DNA from: a virus
Virus record (IMG/VR): IMGVR_UViG_3300046809_000906
Coordinates: 1-56,310 of that record
DNA: 56,310 nt
Reading direction: 5' to 3' (one strand)
How positions within the stretch are numbered: the stretch's first letter is position 1; the number at the start of each line of letters is the position of its first letter. The notes below the pieces were generated by a model, which saw only the letters and a program-made list of their open reading frames with translations, was not told the DNA's origin and searched no databases. The position numbers were made by a program, and so were the translations under genes. This document shows, piece by piece, positions 16,757-24,172 of this stretch.

Positions 16757-17707
16757 TCAGCTCTTCTTGCTCTTCTTGGGGGCGGGCAGTTGGCTGACTT
16801 CTTCAAGGACATCGACGAACGGCCTGATCTGCTCCAGCAGACGCCGGGCCTCACCAGGGCTCCGCATCAGCAACTGCCGGGCCTTGGCCGGGTCCAGTGT
16901 CTTCGCCACCTCGTCCCACCGCTCGACCTGCGTCTTGCGTTCCTGCTCGGATTCGGTGAGGTCGTCGAGTGCTTCAGCCTCTGGGTCGTTCCAGCCCAGC
17001 TTGTCGATGGTCTCCTGTAGACCGGCGGGCGTCTTGCTCTCCGACTGGGACCAGACGGTGCGTACGGCTTCCTCGCCCACAGCCTCGTCGTCCTTGCCAT
17101 GCGAGCGCAGTACCGCGAGGAGCAGGGGCACCTGGCGGGTGCTGAGCTTGTCGGGGCCCTCTGCCCCCAGGGGGGCGAGCGCCTGCATGACCGGGTACTC
17201 GTTGAGGATGCGGTAGCCGTGGGCACGGGAAATGCCCCAGACCTCCCGCAAGTAGTCCTTGAACCTGATGAAGGGCTGGCCCGTTGCCTCCGAGATCCGC
17301 TCCAGATACAGGTGGTCGAGGTTGATCTCGTATAGCGGCCCGCTTGCCCGCTCAACGAACCGCTGGTCGGCTGCGGCGACCGTGTCCCTGTAGAGCTCCC
17401 GCTCCTGGTGAACGATCCGCTCGTAGTACGCCAGCCGGTCACTCTTGGGGGCGTCCGGGGACGGCTTCGGCCCGTAGTTGGGTTCCGCTACCACGACATC
17501 GGTGTCCTGCGGTGCAACGTCCTGTTCAGGCTCGCGGGCCGAAGGGACGACCTCCGTGGTCGGCACGCCGGCATCGGTCGGAGCGGAGGGCGGCAGCTTG
17601 AGGAATTCGAAGGCGTCCATCCCGGAGCCTTCGCCGTTGAACGCGGCCTCCAAGGTCCCCTTCTCGTCAGCCTCGGTCTCCGGGGCGTCGGTGTTCGCGG
17701 CGGTCAT
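16757..17707 (-). CDS. parB: ParB-like centromere-binding protein
   Basis: This 316-residue protein is encoded directly downstream of parA with an ATGA overlap, so it is very likely its partition partner. It does not show the usual ParB N-terminal GERR motif. An acidic, disordered N-terminus (1-85) leads into a helical core, with a helix-turn-helix candidate at about residues 150-178 (FKDYLREVWGISRAHGYRIL), then a long helical C-terminus ending PAPKKSKKS. The five identical palindromes flanking parAB are its probable binding sites. The ParB assignment rests mainly on context; a plasmid-type regulator of another fold remains possible. Confidence 0.7.
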   Translation of the reverse strand: MTAANTDAPETEADEKGTLEAAFNGEGSGMDAFEFLKLPPSAPTDAGVPTTEVVPSAREPEQDVAPQDTDVVVAEPNYGPKPSPDAPKSDRLAYYERIVHQERELYRDTVAAADQRFVERASGPLYEINLDHLYLERISEATGQPFIRFKDYLREVWGISRAHGYRILNEYPVMQALAPLGAEGPDKLSTRQVPLLLAVLRSHGKDDEAVGEEAVRTVWSQSESKTPAGLQETIDKLGWNDPEAEALDDLTESEQERKTQVERWDEVAKTLDPAKARQLLMRSPGEARRLLEQIRPFVDVLEEVSQLPAPKKSKKS

Positions 17708-18600
17708 GCGACCATCTCCAATCGGCTCCGCATCCGTAGTAGGAGCGCGGTCGTCAGGTTGTCGTGGGCGTCAGCGAGGTTGCTGATGGTCTCCTCGAAC
17801 CTCTTGTCCTCGGGACGCTTGAGGGCTTCCAGCTCCCACACAGATTTCCCCAGTTGGCGGGCAAGTTTCGCCGTCTTGGACGAGGCATGGATGGTCTCGC
17901 CGAAGACGTGAGTGCTGCTACCCAGGAGCTTGCGAGCCTCCATCACGACTTCCTTGTGTATGCCGGACGACCCGTTCGGGGATCCGAAGTGGACGACTCC
18001 CAGCAGCTCCAGAAGCTGGTTGATCTGCTTCGCCGCGTTGAAGGCATCGGAGATGTCGCTGAGAGCGTCCTCCAGACTGCAGACGTCCATCTTCACTGGC
18101 GCCACGAGCCACCGGGACGCGCACAGGCACAGCATCAGGACATTGGGGTTCTCGGGAGGCGCGTCGATCCAGACGACGCCGTACTGCGACAGCAGCGGCT
18201 GAAGGCAGGTGGCGAATCGGAGGAGCGCTGAGAAGGGGCCCTCGCGCTGCGCGATCTCCATGAACAGGGAGTTGATTTGGCGGAACTCCTTGCCGCCGAG
18301 GACAACATCCAAGTTGGTGCGCACGTTCTTGACCGGGACGAGGGGGGTGCCGTTCTTAAGCGCCTCGTAGAACGCCGTGCCCTTGTCGCCTTCGCCGATG
18401 CCGAACTCGCGGCGAAGGTTTCCCTGGCCGTTGGCGTCGATGGCCAAGGTGGGAATCCCCTTGGCGGCGGTTTTCGTGGCGTTGTTGCCGGTCAGGGTGG
18501 TCTTGCCGACTCCACCCTTGCCGCTTGCGAAGCAAGTTACATGGCTGAATTTGGCGTAGTCGATGCCGAGAGCTTCGGCCGACATGGGCATCATGGTCAC
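17704..18600 (-). CDS. parA: ParA-family partition ATPase
   Basis: This 298-residue protein has the deviant Walker A motif KGGVGKTT (about residues 28-35), the VVWIDAPPE Walker B region (about residue 142) and an otherwise complete MinD/ParA fold. Such ATPases move plasmid or low-copy replicon copies apart along the nucleoid. The GTG at 18600 with GAAAGGG eight nt upstream is used; ATGs a few codons inside are alternatives. It is followed by parB with overlap, and three palindromes lie in its upstream region, so autoregulation by ParB is plausible. It sits inside the late structural operon, between the major tail protein and the tail chaperone. Confidence 0.9.
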   Translation of the reverse strand: MTMMPMSAEALGIDYAKFSHVTCFASGKGGVGKTTLTGNNATKTAAKGIPTLAIDANGQGNLRREFGIGEGDKGTAFYEALKNGTPLVPVKNVRTNLDVVLGGKEFRQINSLFMEIAQREGPFSALLRFATCLQPLLSQYGVVWIDAPPENPNVLMLCLCASRWLVAPVKMDVCSLEDALSDISDAFNAAKQINQLLELLGVVHFGSPNGSSGIHKEVVMEARKLLGSSTHVFGETIHASSKTAKLARQLGKSVWELEALKRPEDKRFEETISNLADAHDNLTTALLLRMRSRLEMVA

Positions 18601-18703
18601 GACGGCGCCCTTTCAAGGCAGCGGCGAACAGATCGCTCGCATTCTGCCAGTCAGCCGCGCGCACGGTTACACAGACCCGCAGAACTGGACGCCCCCGCAG
18701 GTC

Positions 18704-18723
18704 GTGTCTCTCATGAGAGACAC
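18704..18723. repeat. parS-like palindrome, copy 3
   Basis: Perfect GTGTCTCTCATGAGAGACAC, 104 bp upstream of the parA start and with no extended symmetry. It is close enough to the parA promoter region to act as an operator. Confidence 0.8.
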
Positions 18724-18747
18724 ACGATCGGATGACGGCGAAGGCCC

Positions 18748-18767
18748 GTGTCTCTCATGAGAGACAC
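18748..18767. repeat. parS-like palindrome, copy 4
   Basis: Same 20-bp core with six further symmetric bases on each side (AGGCCC/GGGCCT), giving a 32-bp perfect palindrome at 18742-18773. No T-run follows on either strand. Confidence 0.8.
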
Positions 18768-18792
18768 GGGCCTCGGAGGGAACGGGCTGCTC

Positions 18793-18812
18793 GTGTCTCT
18801 CATGAGAGACAC
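18793..18812. repeat. parS-like palindrome, copy 5
   Basis: Same 20-bp core, extended to 24 bp by TC/GA. It lies 9 bp beyond the stop codon of the major tail protein gene. Confidence 0.8.
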
Positions 18813-18820
18813 GACATCCG

Positions 18821-19408
18821 CTATGCCGCTGACGCGAACGCAGGGTCGTTGGTGAGCAGGTACCAAGCGTCCGAGTCGTCACCACCCTGGATCGCGAGAC
18901 GCAGCGGGAGGACCGACTCTTTCGCCTTCTGGAGATCCTTACTGACGCCCTCCATCTGCATGGTTCGCGGCATGACGTACCTGTACGCCTTCGCGCCATC
19001 GATGACCTCGATGATCGCGGCGACCTCGCTGCGCCCGCCGATGCGCGGAGGCGCGAACTTGTAGTGCTTGGCCGTGCCTTCGGTCGGGGTGATCTCGGTG
19101 ATCGTGCCGCCGCCGTAGACGGCCTGGAAGTTCTTGCCGTTCCACTGCTGCAAGTCGACCTCGATCGTGGCGCTGTCGGAGGTCTGGAACGTACGGGACG
19201 GGAAGTCGGTCTGAGCGGACTTGACCTGCTCGAAGCTGGGTTCCTCGGTGAACTTGAGGCTGTCCTCGGTGGTCAGTCCGACGCTGTACCAGCCCGTGGG
19301 CATGGTGACGGTGGCGTCGGTCGGTGCCGTGGTGCCGACGGGCGCCAGCCAGACCCGAGTTCGTGCTGGAACGACGATGTGGTTCGCGTTGGTGGTCTCG
19401 CCTGCCAT
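18821..19408 (-). CDS. Major tail (tube) protein
   Basis: This 195-residue protein has the size, composition and position of a siphovirus tail tube subunit. It contains WYSVGLTTEDSLKFTEEPSFEQVKSAQ (cited in parts: GWYSVGLT, LKFTEEPSFEQV), strands ending SATIEVDLQQW, and a C-terminal MPRTMQMEGVSKDLQKA helix, as in phage tail tube proteins of actinophages. The ATG follows GAGGAGAG. It is the last head-to-tail gene before the par cassette interrupts the operon. Expression must be high in late infection; the intercistronic motif lies 61 nt upstream. Confidence 0.88.
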   Translation of the reverse strand: MAGETTNANHIVVPARTRVWLAPVGTTAPTDATVTMPTGWYSVGLTTEDSLKFTEEPSFEQVKSAQTDFPSRTFQTSDSATIEVDLQQWNGKNFQAVYGGGTITEITPTEGTAKHYKFAPPRIGGRSEVAAIIEVIDGAKAYRYVMPRTMQMEGVSKDLQKAKESVLPLRLAIQGGDDSDAWYLLTNDPAFASAA

Positions 19409-19468
19409 GGCGGGTGCTCTCCTCGTGGCCGGGTGCTAGGGCCGGGCCACGATGGGGAGGGCGGACGG

Positions 19469-19479
19469 TTAACGTCGCG
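19469..19479 (-). promoter_or_regulatory. Intercistronic motif copy (upstream of major tail protein)
   Basis: Coding-strand sequence CGCGACGTTAA, a full consensus copy, in the 80-bp gap upstream of the major tail gene. Confidence 0.6.
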
Positions 19480-19488
19480 CGGTGAACT

Positions 19489-19839
19489 TCACCAGGGGTT
19501 CGCGAACGAGACGATCGGCGCGGGCGGGAGTGTGGAGCGGTAGCCGTGCAGGAGGGTCTGCAACAGGCTCTTGAAGTGGCGGTGGCGCAGGTCCTCTTCG
19601 ATCCGCTGCCGGGCTGTGCGGCAGGCCGGGTGAGGGGACGGGCCGATCGCGCGGAGCGGCGACAGGACGTCGTGCCATGAGCTGAGGCTCATGAGGTCGA
19701 TGTCGACCGTCGCGTCGCGGAGGTCGATACGGAAGCCGCTGACCGCGCCGAGGTCCGTCCAGGCGTCCGGCCCCGCGTCGGGCGGGGTACCGACGGGTGC
19801 GACCTGGAGGAAGGTGGGGCCGTGCTGCGGCAGCGTCAC
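19489..19839 (-). CDS. Small tail-region protein, possible tail-tube-like domain
   Basis: This 116-residue protein precedes the major tail protein. Its N-terminal half (VAPVGTPPDAG ... WTDLGAV ... ATVDIDLMSLSSW) resembles the start of the major tail protein (LAPVGTTAPTDA ... WYSVGLT), so it may be a diverged tail-tube domain; this similarity is by eye and weak. The C-terminal half is basic and helical. The GTG start overlaps the stop of the preceding tail terminator gene (ATGA/GTGA type), which points to translational coupling. A neck or tail completion role is likely from position. Confidence 0.6.
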   Translation of the reverse strand: MTLPQHGPTFLQVAPVGTPPDAGPDAWTDLGAVSGFRIDLRDATVDIDLMSLSSWHDVLSPLRAIGPSPHPACRTARQRIEEDLRHRHFKSLLQTLLHGYRSTLPPAPIVSFANPW

Positions 19840-20279
19840 TGTGTCGTCTCCTGGGGCGGGTGAATCGTGGTCAGCAGGCCGAACAGATGCCGCGGTTGCC
19901 CATCAGCAAGAGGTGAGTCGATCAGGACGCCCGAGGGCCGTACGGAGCTGACGACGGGTCGGCCGGGCTCGGCCGGCTGGTCGACGAGCTCCTTCGCGGC
20001 CAGCGCACACACCAGGGCGATGCGGCGCAGGGCGGCCGGGCCGGGCCAGCCGGACGGGTCGCCGTACACCTCCAGGACCACCTCCGGTTCGGTGGCCCAC
20101 TCCAGGGTTCGTAGATCGCCGCCAGCGCCGGGGATCACCCGAAGGTGCGGCCACGGGGCTTCGCGGACGCCGGATACGCGGCCGGGTCCGCCGAGCGCTT
20201 CCGTCACCTTGGGGTGGTCGGCGAGCCAGGCCAGGACGACGGCGACCGGATCGGCGTCCGCGATCTCGGTGCCGGTCAT
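19836..20279 (-). CDS. Tail terminator-like neck protein
   Basis: This 147-residue protein starts with a helix typical of tail-terminator proteins (DADPVAVVLAWLADHPKVTEAL). It is followed by strands (PHLRVIPGAGGD; VVLEVYGDP) and a helix (AALRRIALVCALAAKELV), the alternating alpha/beta order of the lambda gpU/DUF3168-like family. These proteins cap the growing tail tube and join it to the head. The position between connector genes and the tail tube gene agrees. It overlaps both neighbours by 4 bp. Confidence 0.7.
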   Translation of the reverse strand: MTGTEIADADPVAVVLAWLADHPKVTEALGGPGRVSGVREAPWPHLRVIPGAGGDLRTLEWATEPEVVLEVYGDPSGWPGPAALRRIALVCALAAKELVDQPAEPGRPVVSSVRPSGVLIDSPLADGQPRHLFGLLTTIHPPQETTQ

Positions 20280-20530
20280 GCGCGGATGCGTGCGATGTAG
20301 CCGCTGTTGCGGAGCTGCCGGGCGTACTCCGGCGCGACATGCGCGGTCTCGCCGGGCTTGACCTCCCTGCCGTCGATTCGCAGGTGATGGGCGAAGGTGA
20401 CCAACTCGGCAGTCTGGCCTGGGCGCAAGGGTGGGCCGAGTACGGAGACGGCGTCGGCCGCCTGGTCCTCGATGGCGGGCGCGTCCGCGGGGGTGGCGGT
20501 GGCGGTCTTCTTGGCGGTGTTGGTGGTCAT
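20276..20530 (-). CDS. Small structural-region protein
   Basis: This 84-residue protein begins MTTNTAKKT and carries a short Ala/Thr-rich lead followed by a beta-rich domain (TAELVTFAHHLRIDGREVKPGETAHVAPEYARQLRNSGYI, seen from about residue 43). Small proteins with a G-x-x-V-x-x-GE-x-x-x-V core and final RNSGYI-like segment are common in phage head-tail regions; the function is unknown. The stop overlaps the next start (ATGA). A longer in-frame reading upstream of 20530 is Arg/His-rich and is not credible. Confidence 0.65.
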   Translation of the reverse strand: MTTNTAKKTATATPADAPAIEDQAADAVSVLGPPLRPGQTAELVTFAHHLRIDGREVKPGETAHVAPEYARQLRNSGYIARIRA

Positions 20531-20557
20531 GGCGCGCAGGGTGCAGACCTGTGTGCC

Positions 20558-20568
20558 GTAGTGTCGCG
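20558..20568 (-). promoter_or_regulatory. Degenerate intercistronic motif copy
   Basis: Coding-strand sequence CGCGACACTAC in the 41-bp gap upstream of the small gene at 20276-20530. It keeps CGCGAC and the TA but differs at two core bases. Confidence 0.35.
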
Positions 20569-20571
20569 TCC

Positions 20572-21105
20572 TCAGCGGCGGGCCGCGACCGTGGCCGCGG
20601 CTCGTGCCATGTAGAAGGCGCCGACGGCTTCGAGGTTGCCGGGGTACACGGTTCCGACCTCTGCTTCGACGACGAACTGGCCGGACACCACGACCTTCGC
20701 GGTGACGGTGCTGCCGGTGATGACCGGCGGCAGGGTGCGGATGTTGCGGGAGATGCCGTCCGGGATGGTGTGCACGCTGCACCGACAGTTCTTGATGTTG
20801 GCGACCGCGCGGGATGACTCGTCGCGTGGCTCGTTCATGTAGGTGATGGGGCCGACGCCGCGGTGCTTGCGGTCCCAGTCCATGCTGTTGATCTCGAAGC
20901 GGAGGTTCTCCGGCCGCTCCTGACCGTGGGCTTCGACGTGGGTGGGTCGGACTCGGTCGTCCGCGACCGTGATCCACCTCTTCGTCGGCGGGGCGAAGCG
21001 CTTCGCCGCCCGCTCGACCTCCCGGGCGATCTCGTGAACCTGGGGTGCGACCATCAGGGCCACCATGCGCTCAAGCCCCGGCGTCGGATGGAACTTGGCC
21101 GCCAT
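20572..21105 (-). CDS. Neck protein with MuF-like minor head motif
   Basis: This 177-residue protein has an N-terminal helix (LERMVALMVAPQVHEIAREVERAAKRF), as in HK97 gp10-like neck proteins. It also contains WITVADDRVRPTHVEA (residues 44-59) and NCRC (106-109), which together form the signature of Mu gpF/SPP1 gp7-like minor head proteins. The C-terminal third is beta-rich. The ATG at 21105 overlaps the stop of the upstream gene by one base; the longer reading to 21381 is out-of-frame sequence of that gene and is rejected. It probably acts at the head-tail joint. Confidence 0.7.
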   Translation of the reverse strand: MAAKFHPTPGLERMVALMVAPQVHEIAREVERAAKRFAPPTKRWITVADDRVRPTHVEAHGQERPENLRFEINSMDWDRKHRGVGPITYMNEPRDESSRAVANIKNCRCSVHTIPDGISRNIRTLPPVITGSTVTAKVVVSGQFVVEAEVGTVYPGNLEAVGAFYMARAAATVAARR

Positions 21106-21434
21106 CAGGGCACCTCGGGCGGGTTCAGTGAGGCGGTGACGGCGACGTAGTCCGCGGCCCCGTACCCGGGCACTCGCTTGGGGAGGGCGGTCGTCACCGT
21201 CCAGGTGTTGGTGCCGTCGCTCAGGACGTCGCCCGGTTTGAGCGGCCACGCCTCCGGGTCGACCCGGAGGGTCCACGTGCCGTCGATCTGCTCGGTGGCC
21301 GCGCCCGGCCACGTGCCGCGCGCCGTCGGGAGGGCGTCGGGTGGAGGCGGCACGGGCGTACCGAGTGCGTCCCGGGCCCACGGGTGCCCGAGAACGTACG
21401 CGGTCAGCTCCCGGTCCGGGAGGACAACAGTCAT
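21105..21434 (-). CDS. Head-tail joining / neck protein
   Basis: This 109-residue protein contains the core GTWTLRVDPEAWPLKPGDVLSDG and TWTVTTALP (cited in parts), a beta-barrel pattern seen in phage head-closure and stopper proteins. It lies between the connector and the MuF-like neck gene, and the order connector, stopper, neck, terminator, tail tube fits siphovirus synteny. GAGAGG seven nt before the ATG supports the start. Confidence 0.68.
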   Translation of the reverse strand: MTVVLPDRELTAYVLGHPWARDALGTPVPPPPDALPTARGTWPGAATEQIDGTWTLRVDPEAWPLKPGDVLSDGTNTWTVTTALPKRVPGYGAADYVAVTASLNPPEVP

Positions 21435-21455
21435 GAGTGTCTGCCTCTCGGACGT

Positions 21456-22322
21456 CTACCAGCGTCGCCGGTAGCGGCGGCCGCCGTACGGCCAGGGGGT
21501 GGTGGTGGCCGTGGCGATGGTGCGATAGAGGCGTGGCCGGTAGGTGCTTAGAGAGTCCAGGGTGGGCAGTGCGCCCACCTGGCCAGCCTGCGGCGCGGAG
21601 TCGTACGAGATCGACTGGCCTTCGGCGGACACGGAGGTGACCCGTCGAGTGGCGGACTCCGGGGCGGTGGGGTCGTTACGGATCGCCTCGGCAGCGTGGG
21701 CGATGACGTATCGAACGATGGGCTGTTCCGCGGCCGCGTCCAGGCCGACGAGGAGGTCCACGCTGTAGGTTCCGTCGAGGTTGGCGACGTACCCCTGCAC
21801 GGTCACGATGTCGTCGTACTGCTGGATCGGCCAGGCCTGCGGATCGGTGAGCGCGTACCCGTACAGCGGTGTCACCTCCAGGAGTTGCCGCGGGGTGGGG
21901 ACGAGCGGCCGGCCAAGGAAGTTGGAGACGTCCGCCTGCGCCGCCTGGATCTTCGTCCAGTACCGCTCGCGCTGCACGGCAGTCAGGGGCAGCGTGACGC
22001 CGAGCTCCTCGGCTACCTCCTCCGCGGAGGCGATGAGGCCAGTACCGCGCGGCAGGTCGACCTTCACCGTTCGGTCCGTGAAGGTCTGCGTGGCGGACGG
22101 CTTGAAGGTGACGGTGCACCAGTACCGGCCGTCAGCCAGGGTGTCCGGGAGCGTGAACCGGTACACCGACTCGCGCACGCGGACAGCCGGGCCAGCCGAA
22201 GCCGCAGGCGTTCCAGCGCGCTCCGGGCTGTCGTACAGGTCGATGCGGTCGACGCTGCCACCAGCGGCCGCCGGATCGCACATCGCTCCGGCCCACACCG
22301 GCCGGTAGTCGTACACCGTCAC
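21456..22322 (-). CDS. Head-tail connector (adaptor) protein
   Basis: This 288-residue protein has a beta-rich N-terminal domain (1-90, including RFTLPDTLADGRYWCTV) and a helical adaptor-like middle (about 100-230) with AEEVAEELGVTL and YWTKIQAAQADVSNFLGRPL, the usual helix pair of HK97 gp6-like connectors. The C-terminus is Arg-rich (YGGRRYRRRW). It would bind under the portal and pass DNA to the tail. The GTG start has GGGAGA six nt upstream. Confidence 0.72.
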   Translation of the reverse strand: MTVYDYRPVWAGAMCDPAAAGGSVDRIDLYDSPERAGTPAASAGPAVRVRESVYRFTLPDTLADGRYWCTVTFKPSATQTFTDRTVKVDLPRGTGLIASAEEVAEELGVTLPLTAVQRERYWTKIQAAQADVSNFLGRPLVPTPRQLLEVTPLYGYALTDPQAWPIQQYDDIVTVQGYVANLDGTYSVDLLVGLDAAAEQPIVRYVIAHAAEAIRNDPTAPESATRRVTSVSAEGQSISYDSAPQAGQVGALPTLDSLSTYRPRLYRTIATATTTPWPYGGRRYRRRW

Positions 22323-22334
22323 CAGACGTCTCCC

Positions 22335-22865
22335 TTACTCGGCGGCCGGGGCTGTATCGAGCTGCTCGCGCAGGTGAGTCACGATCCGGTCGGCCTGGGA
22401 CGTCTTCAGTTCCGCGCCGACCGGGACCAGGAGTCGGGTGGTGGGCGTCTTGTAGACGCCCATCCCGACGTTCTCCACCAGTCGAACGGTGCAGCGGGCC
22501 CGCTCCCCGTACAGACCCACGGTGACGAACACCCCGTCAGGGTCGGGCGGGATCTCACCGGTCGCGTCGTCGACGATCTGGCCTTCGAGGTCAGCGGGCA
22601 GGAGCTGTTGAGCGGTCGTCAGCGTGTCGGGGTCCGGGACGGGCGTTGGCGGGGCAGCCGGAGGTTCGAGCGGGGCGACGTCCGGGACCTTCGTCTCGAC
22701 GTCGGCGGCAGGCGCCGCCTTGTTCTCGGTCTGGTCGGAGAGCAGCGTGGTGCCCTCGGTGGCCTGCTCCGAGGCGGGCTCGGTGGCGGTGTCGGACGTC
22801 GAGGTGTCGGCCGGTGCGGTGTCGGTCTGCTCGGTGCTGGCGGTCTTGCGGGTGCGGGGCGGCAC
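22335..22865 (-). CDS. Head-region protein with disordered N-terminus
   Basis: The first about 95 of 176 residues are Thr/Ala/Pro/Glu-rich low complexity and probably disordered. Residues 95-176 form a small beta-rich domain (GVFVTVGLYGERARCTVRLVENV) followed by a helix (SQADRIVTHLREQL). I do not recognise a family. Position between decoration and connector genes suggests a head accessory or completion role. The GTG start follows GGAGGA by four nt. Confidence 0.6.
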   Translation of the reverse strand: MPPRTRKTASTEQTDTAPADTSTSDTATEPASEQATEGTTLLSDQTENKAAPAADVETKVPDVAPLEPPAAPPTPVPDPDTLTTAQQLLPADLEGQIVDDATGEIPPDPDGVFVTVGLYGERARCTVRLVENVGMGVYKTPTTRLLVPVGAELKTSQADRIVTHLREQLDTAPAAE

Positions 22866-22918
22866 TGGGTCCTCCAGGGGTTGGACGTTGGCGGAGGAAC
22901 CTTGGACCGCCCCGCGGC

Positions 22919-22929
22919 CTAACGTCGCG
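22919..22929 (-). promoter_or_regulatory. Intercistronic motif copy
   Basis: Coding-strand sequence CGCGACGTTAG in the gap between the IPT/TIG gene and the disordered head-region gene, 54 nt before the start. Confidence 0.6.
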
Positions 22930-22940
22930 GCGCGAACGGA

Positions 22941-23423
22941 TCAGGCGTAGGCGAAGCCGCCCGTCTTGGTGACGCTGCCGGCGTCGTCACCGACGACGAC
23001 GTTGACGGCCCCGGCCGTACCCGCGGGGGTGGTGACCTGGAGCTTGCCGGACGAGAGGATCTTGAGGTTGGTGCCCGCGGTGGAACCGAACTTCACGTCG
23101 GCGACGCCGTCCAGGTTGGTGCCGGTGATGGTGACGACGGTCCCGCCGGCGGCCGGGCCGGTGGCCGGGCTGATGCCCGCGATCGTTGCGGCGGGGAACA
23201 GCGCGTCGACCTGGGACTGGCGCAGGATCGCCCCCGCCCGGAAACGCAGCACCTTGATCGACCCCTCGGGAACGGAGTCGCGGCTGTCGGTGGGGCGGGA
23301 GCCCTGGTCGTGCGGGCGCGTCTCGTACACGTCCGCGGTGACCTTCAACAGGGGGTCGCTGACGGCGGAGGCGGGGAAGGCCGTCTTCGTGATGCGTGTG
23401 CCGGACTCGGTGTAGAGGCCCAT
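22941..23423 (-). CDS. Head decoration protein with IPT/TIG domain
   Basis: This 160-residue protein has an N-terminal head-protein part (1-80, with IKVLRFRAGAILRQSQVDALFP). Its C-terminal Ig-like IPT/TIG domain (about 82-160) is recognisable by ISPATGPAAGGTVVTITGTN and DVKFGSTAGT. Ig-like domains are common on phage capsid and tail surfaces and may bind host glycans or surfaces. It lies after the capsid block, interrupted by the accessory genes at 23.5-25.7 kb. GAAGGGA eight nt upstream supports the ATG. Confidence 0.75.
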   Translation of the reverse strand: MGLYTESGTRITKTAFPASAVSDPLLKVTADVYETRPHDQGSRPTDSRDSVPEGSIKVLRFRAGAILRQSQVDALFPAATIAGISPATGPAAGGTVVTITGTNLDGVADVKFGSTAGTNLKILSSGKLQVTTPAGTAGAVNVVVGDDAGSVTKTGGFAYA

Positions 23424-23481
23424 GGTGTGTGTCCCTTCTCAAGTGGGTTGAGGAGAGGGAAGGGTGATGGAAGAGGGGCCC

Positions 23482-23508
23482 TTGAGTCGCGGTCACACCT
23501 CGTACGCT
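23482..23508 (+). promoter_or_regulatory. Candidate promoter for the HEPN gene (leaderless)
   Basis: TTGAGT (23482-23487) and TACGCT (23503-23508) are separated by 15 bp, shorter than the ideal 17-18. The -10 box ends seven nt before the ATG at 23516 and no Shine-Dalgarno sequence is present. This would give a leaderless mRNA starting at or near the ATG, as is common in actinobacteria. Confidence 0.45.
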
Positions 23509-23515
23509 GATCGCC

Positions 23516-24169
23516 ATGGGGCGCAAGAAGAGCGGCAAGTACGCCGCCACCAAGTTCAAAGAGACCACGCAGCGCATCCGCGATTACCTCGACGAGGTGG
23601 ATCAGCCTGGGCTGAGCGACCAAGCCATCACCTGGGCGTACGAAGCAGCGCTGATGAAGACCAGCGTGGCCTTCGAGCACCTGATGGAAGAGTGCCTGAT
23701 AGTGGCGCTGAACAACGACTCCAAGCCGTTCAGCGACACCACCAGCATCACCTTCCCGAAGCACATGACAGAGAAGGTCTGCCAGTACCTCGTCACCGGC
23801 GGCAAGTACTTCGACTACAGCGGACGTGGCGGACTGCTGGGCGATATCGGGAAGTTCACCGGCGGCAAGACGGCCAAGCACTACCTCTACGTGGCCGTGC
23901 AGAACTCCAAGTACCACCACGCCCTTGAGCTGTTGATCGCCCTGCGGAACCATGCCGCACACGAGAGCCCACAGAGCAAGCAGACCATGCGCAAGGCGAT
24001 CGTCGCCCACCGGCTGGGCATCACATCCAATCTGACCAAGGAGCAGATCGCGGGAACGAATGCGCCCACAGCGGCAGGAGCGTGGCTGAAAGGGAAGGGA
24101 CGCTTCACGTACATCCTCGACCGGCTAGACGCCCTGGCGGACGAGATCCACCAAGGCGCCCCCTACTGA
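23516..24169 (+). CDS. HEPN-domain moron (putative RNase/defence protein)
   Basis: This 217-residue protein is encoded against the direction of the surrounding structural operon. It has helices typical of RiboL-PSP-HEPN-like proteins (LMKTSVAFEHLMEECLIVAL near residue 46). A conserved R-N-x-x-x-H motif lies in ALRNHAAHES near residues 141-150, matching the R-x4-6-H active site of HEPN RNases. Known HEPN proteins are often toxins or abortive-infection effectors cleaving RNA. Its own promoter-like sequence, lack of a ribosome site and reversed orientation mark it as a moron probably expressed from the prophage. Its stop lies 3 nt from that of the convergent metallophosphoesterase gene. The defence role is inferred. 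Confidence 0.65.
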   Translation: MGRKKSGKYAATKFKETTQRIRDYLDEVDQPGLSDQAITWAYEAALMKTSVAFEHLMEECLIVALNNDSKPFSDTTSITFPKHMTEKVCQYLVTGGKYFDYSGRGGLLGDIGKFTGGKTAKHYLYVAVQNSKYHHALELLIALRNHAAHESPQSKQTMRKAIVAHRLGITSNLTKEQIAGTNAPTAAGAWLKGKGRFTYILDRLDALADEIHQGAPY

Positions 24170-24172
24170 CGG

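Noticed and set aside
20276-20977. 233-residue reading ending at 20276
   Set aside because: Only the last 84 residues look natural; the rest is a shadow of the MuF-like neck gene.
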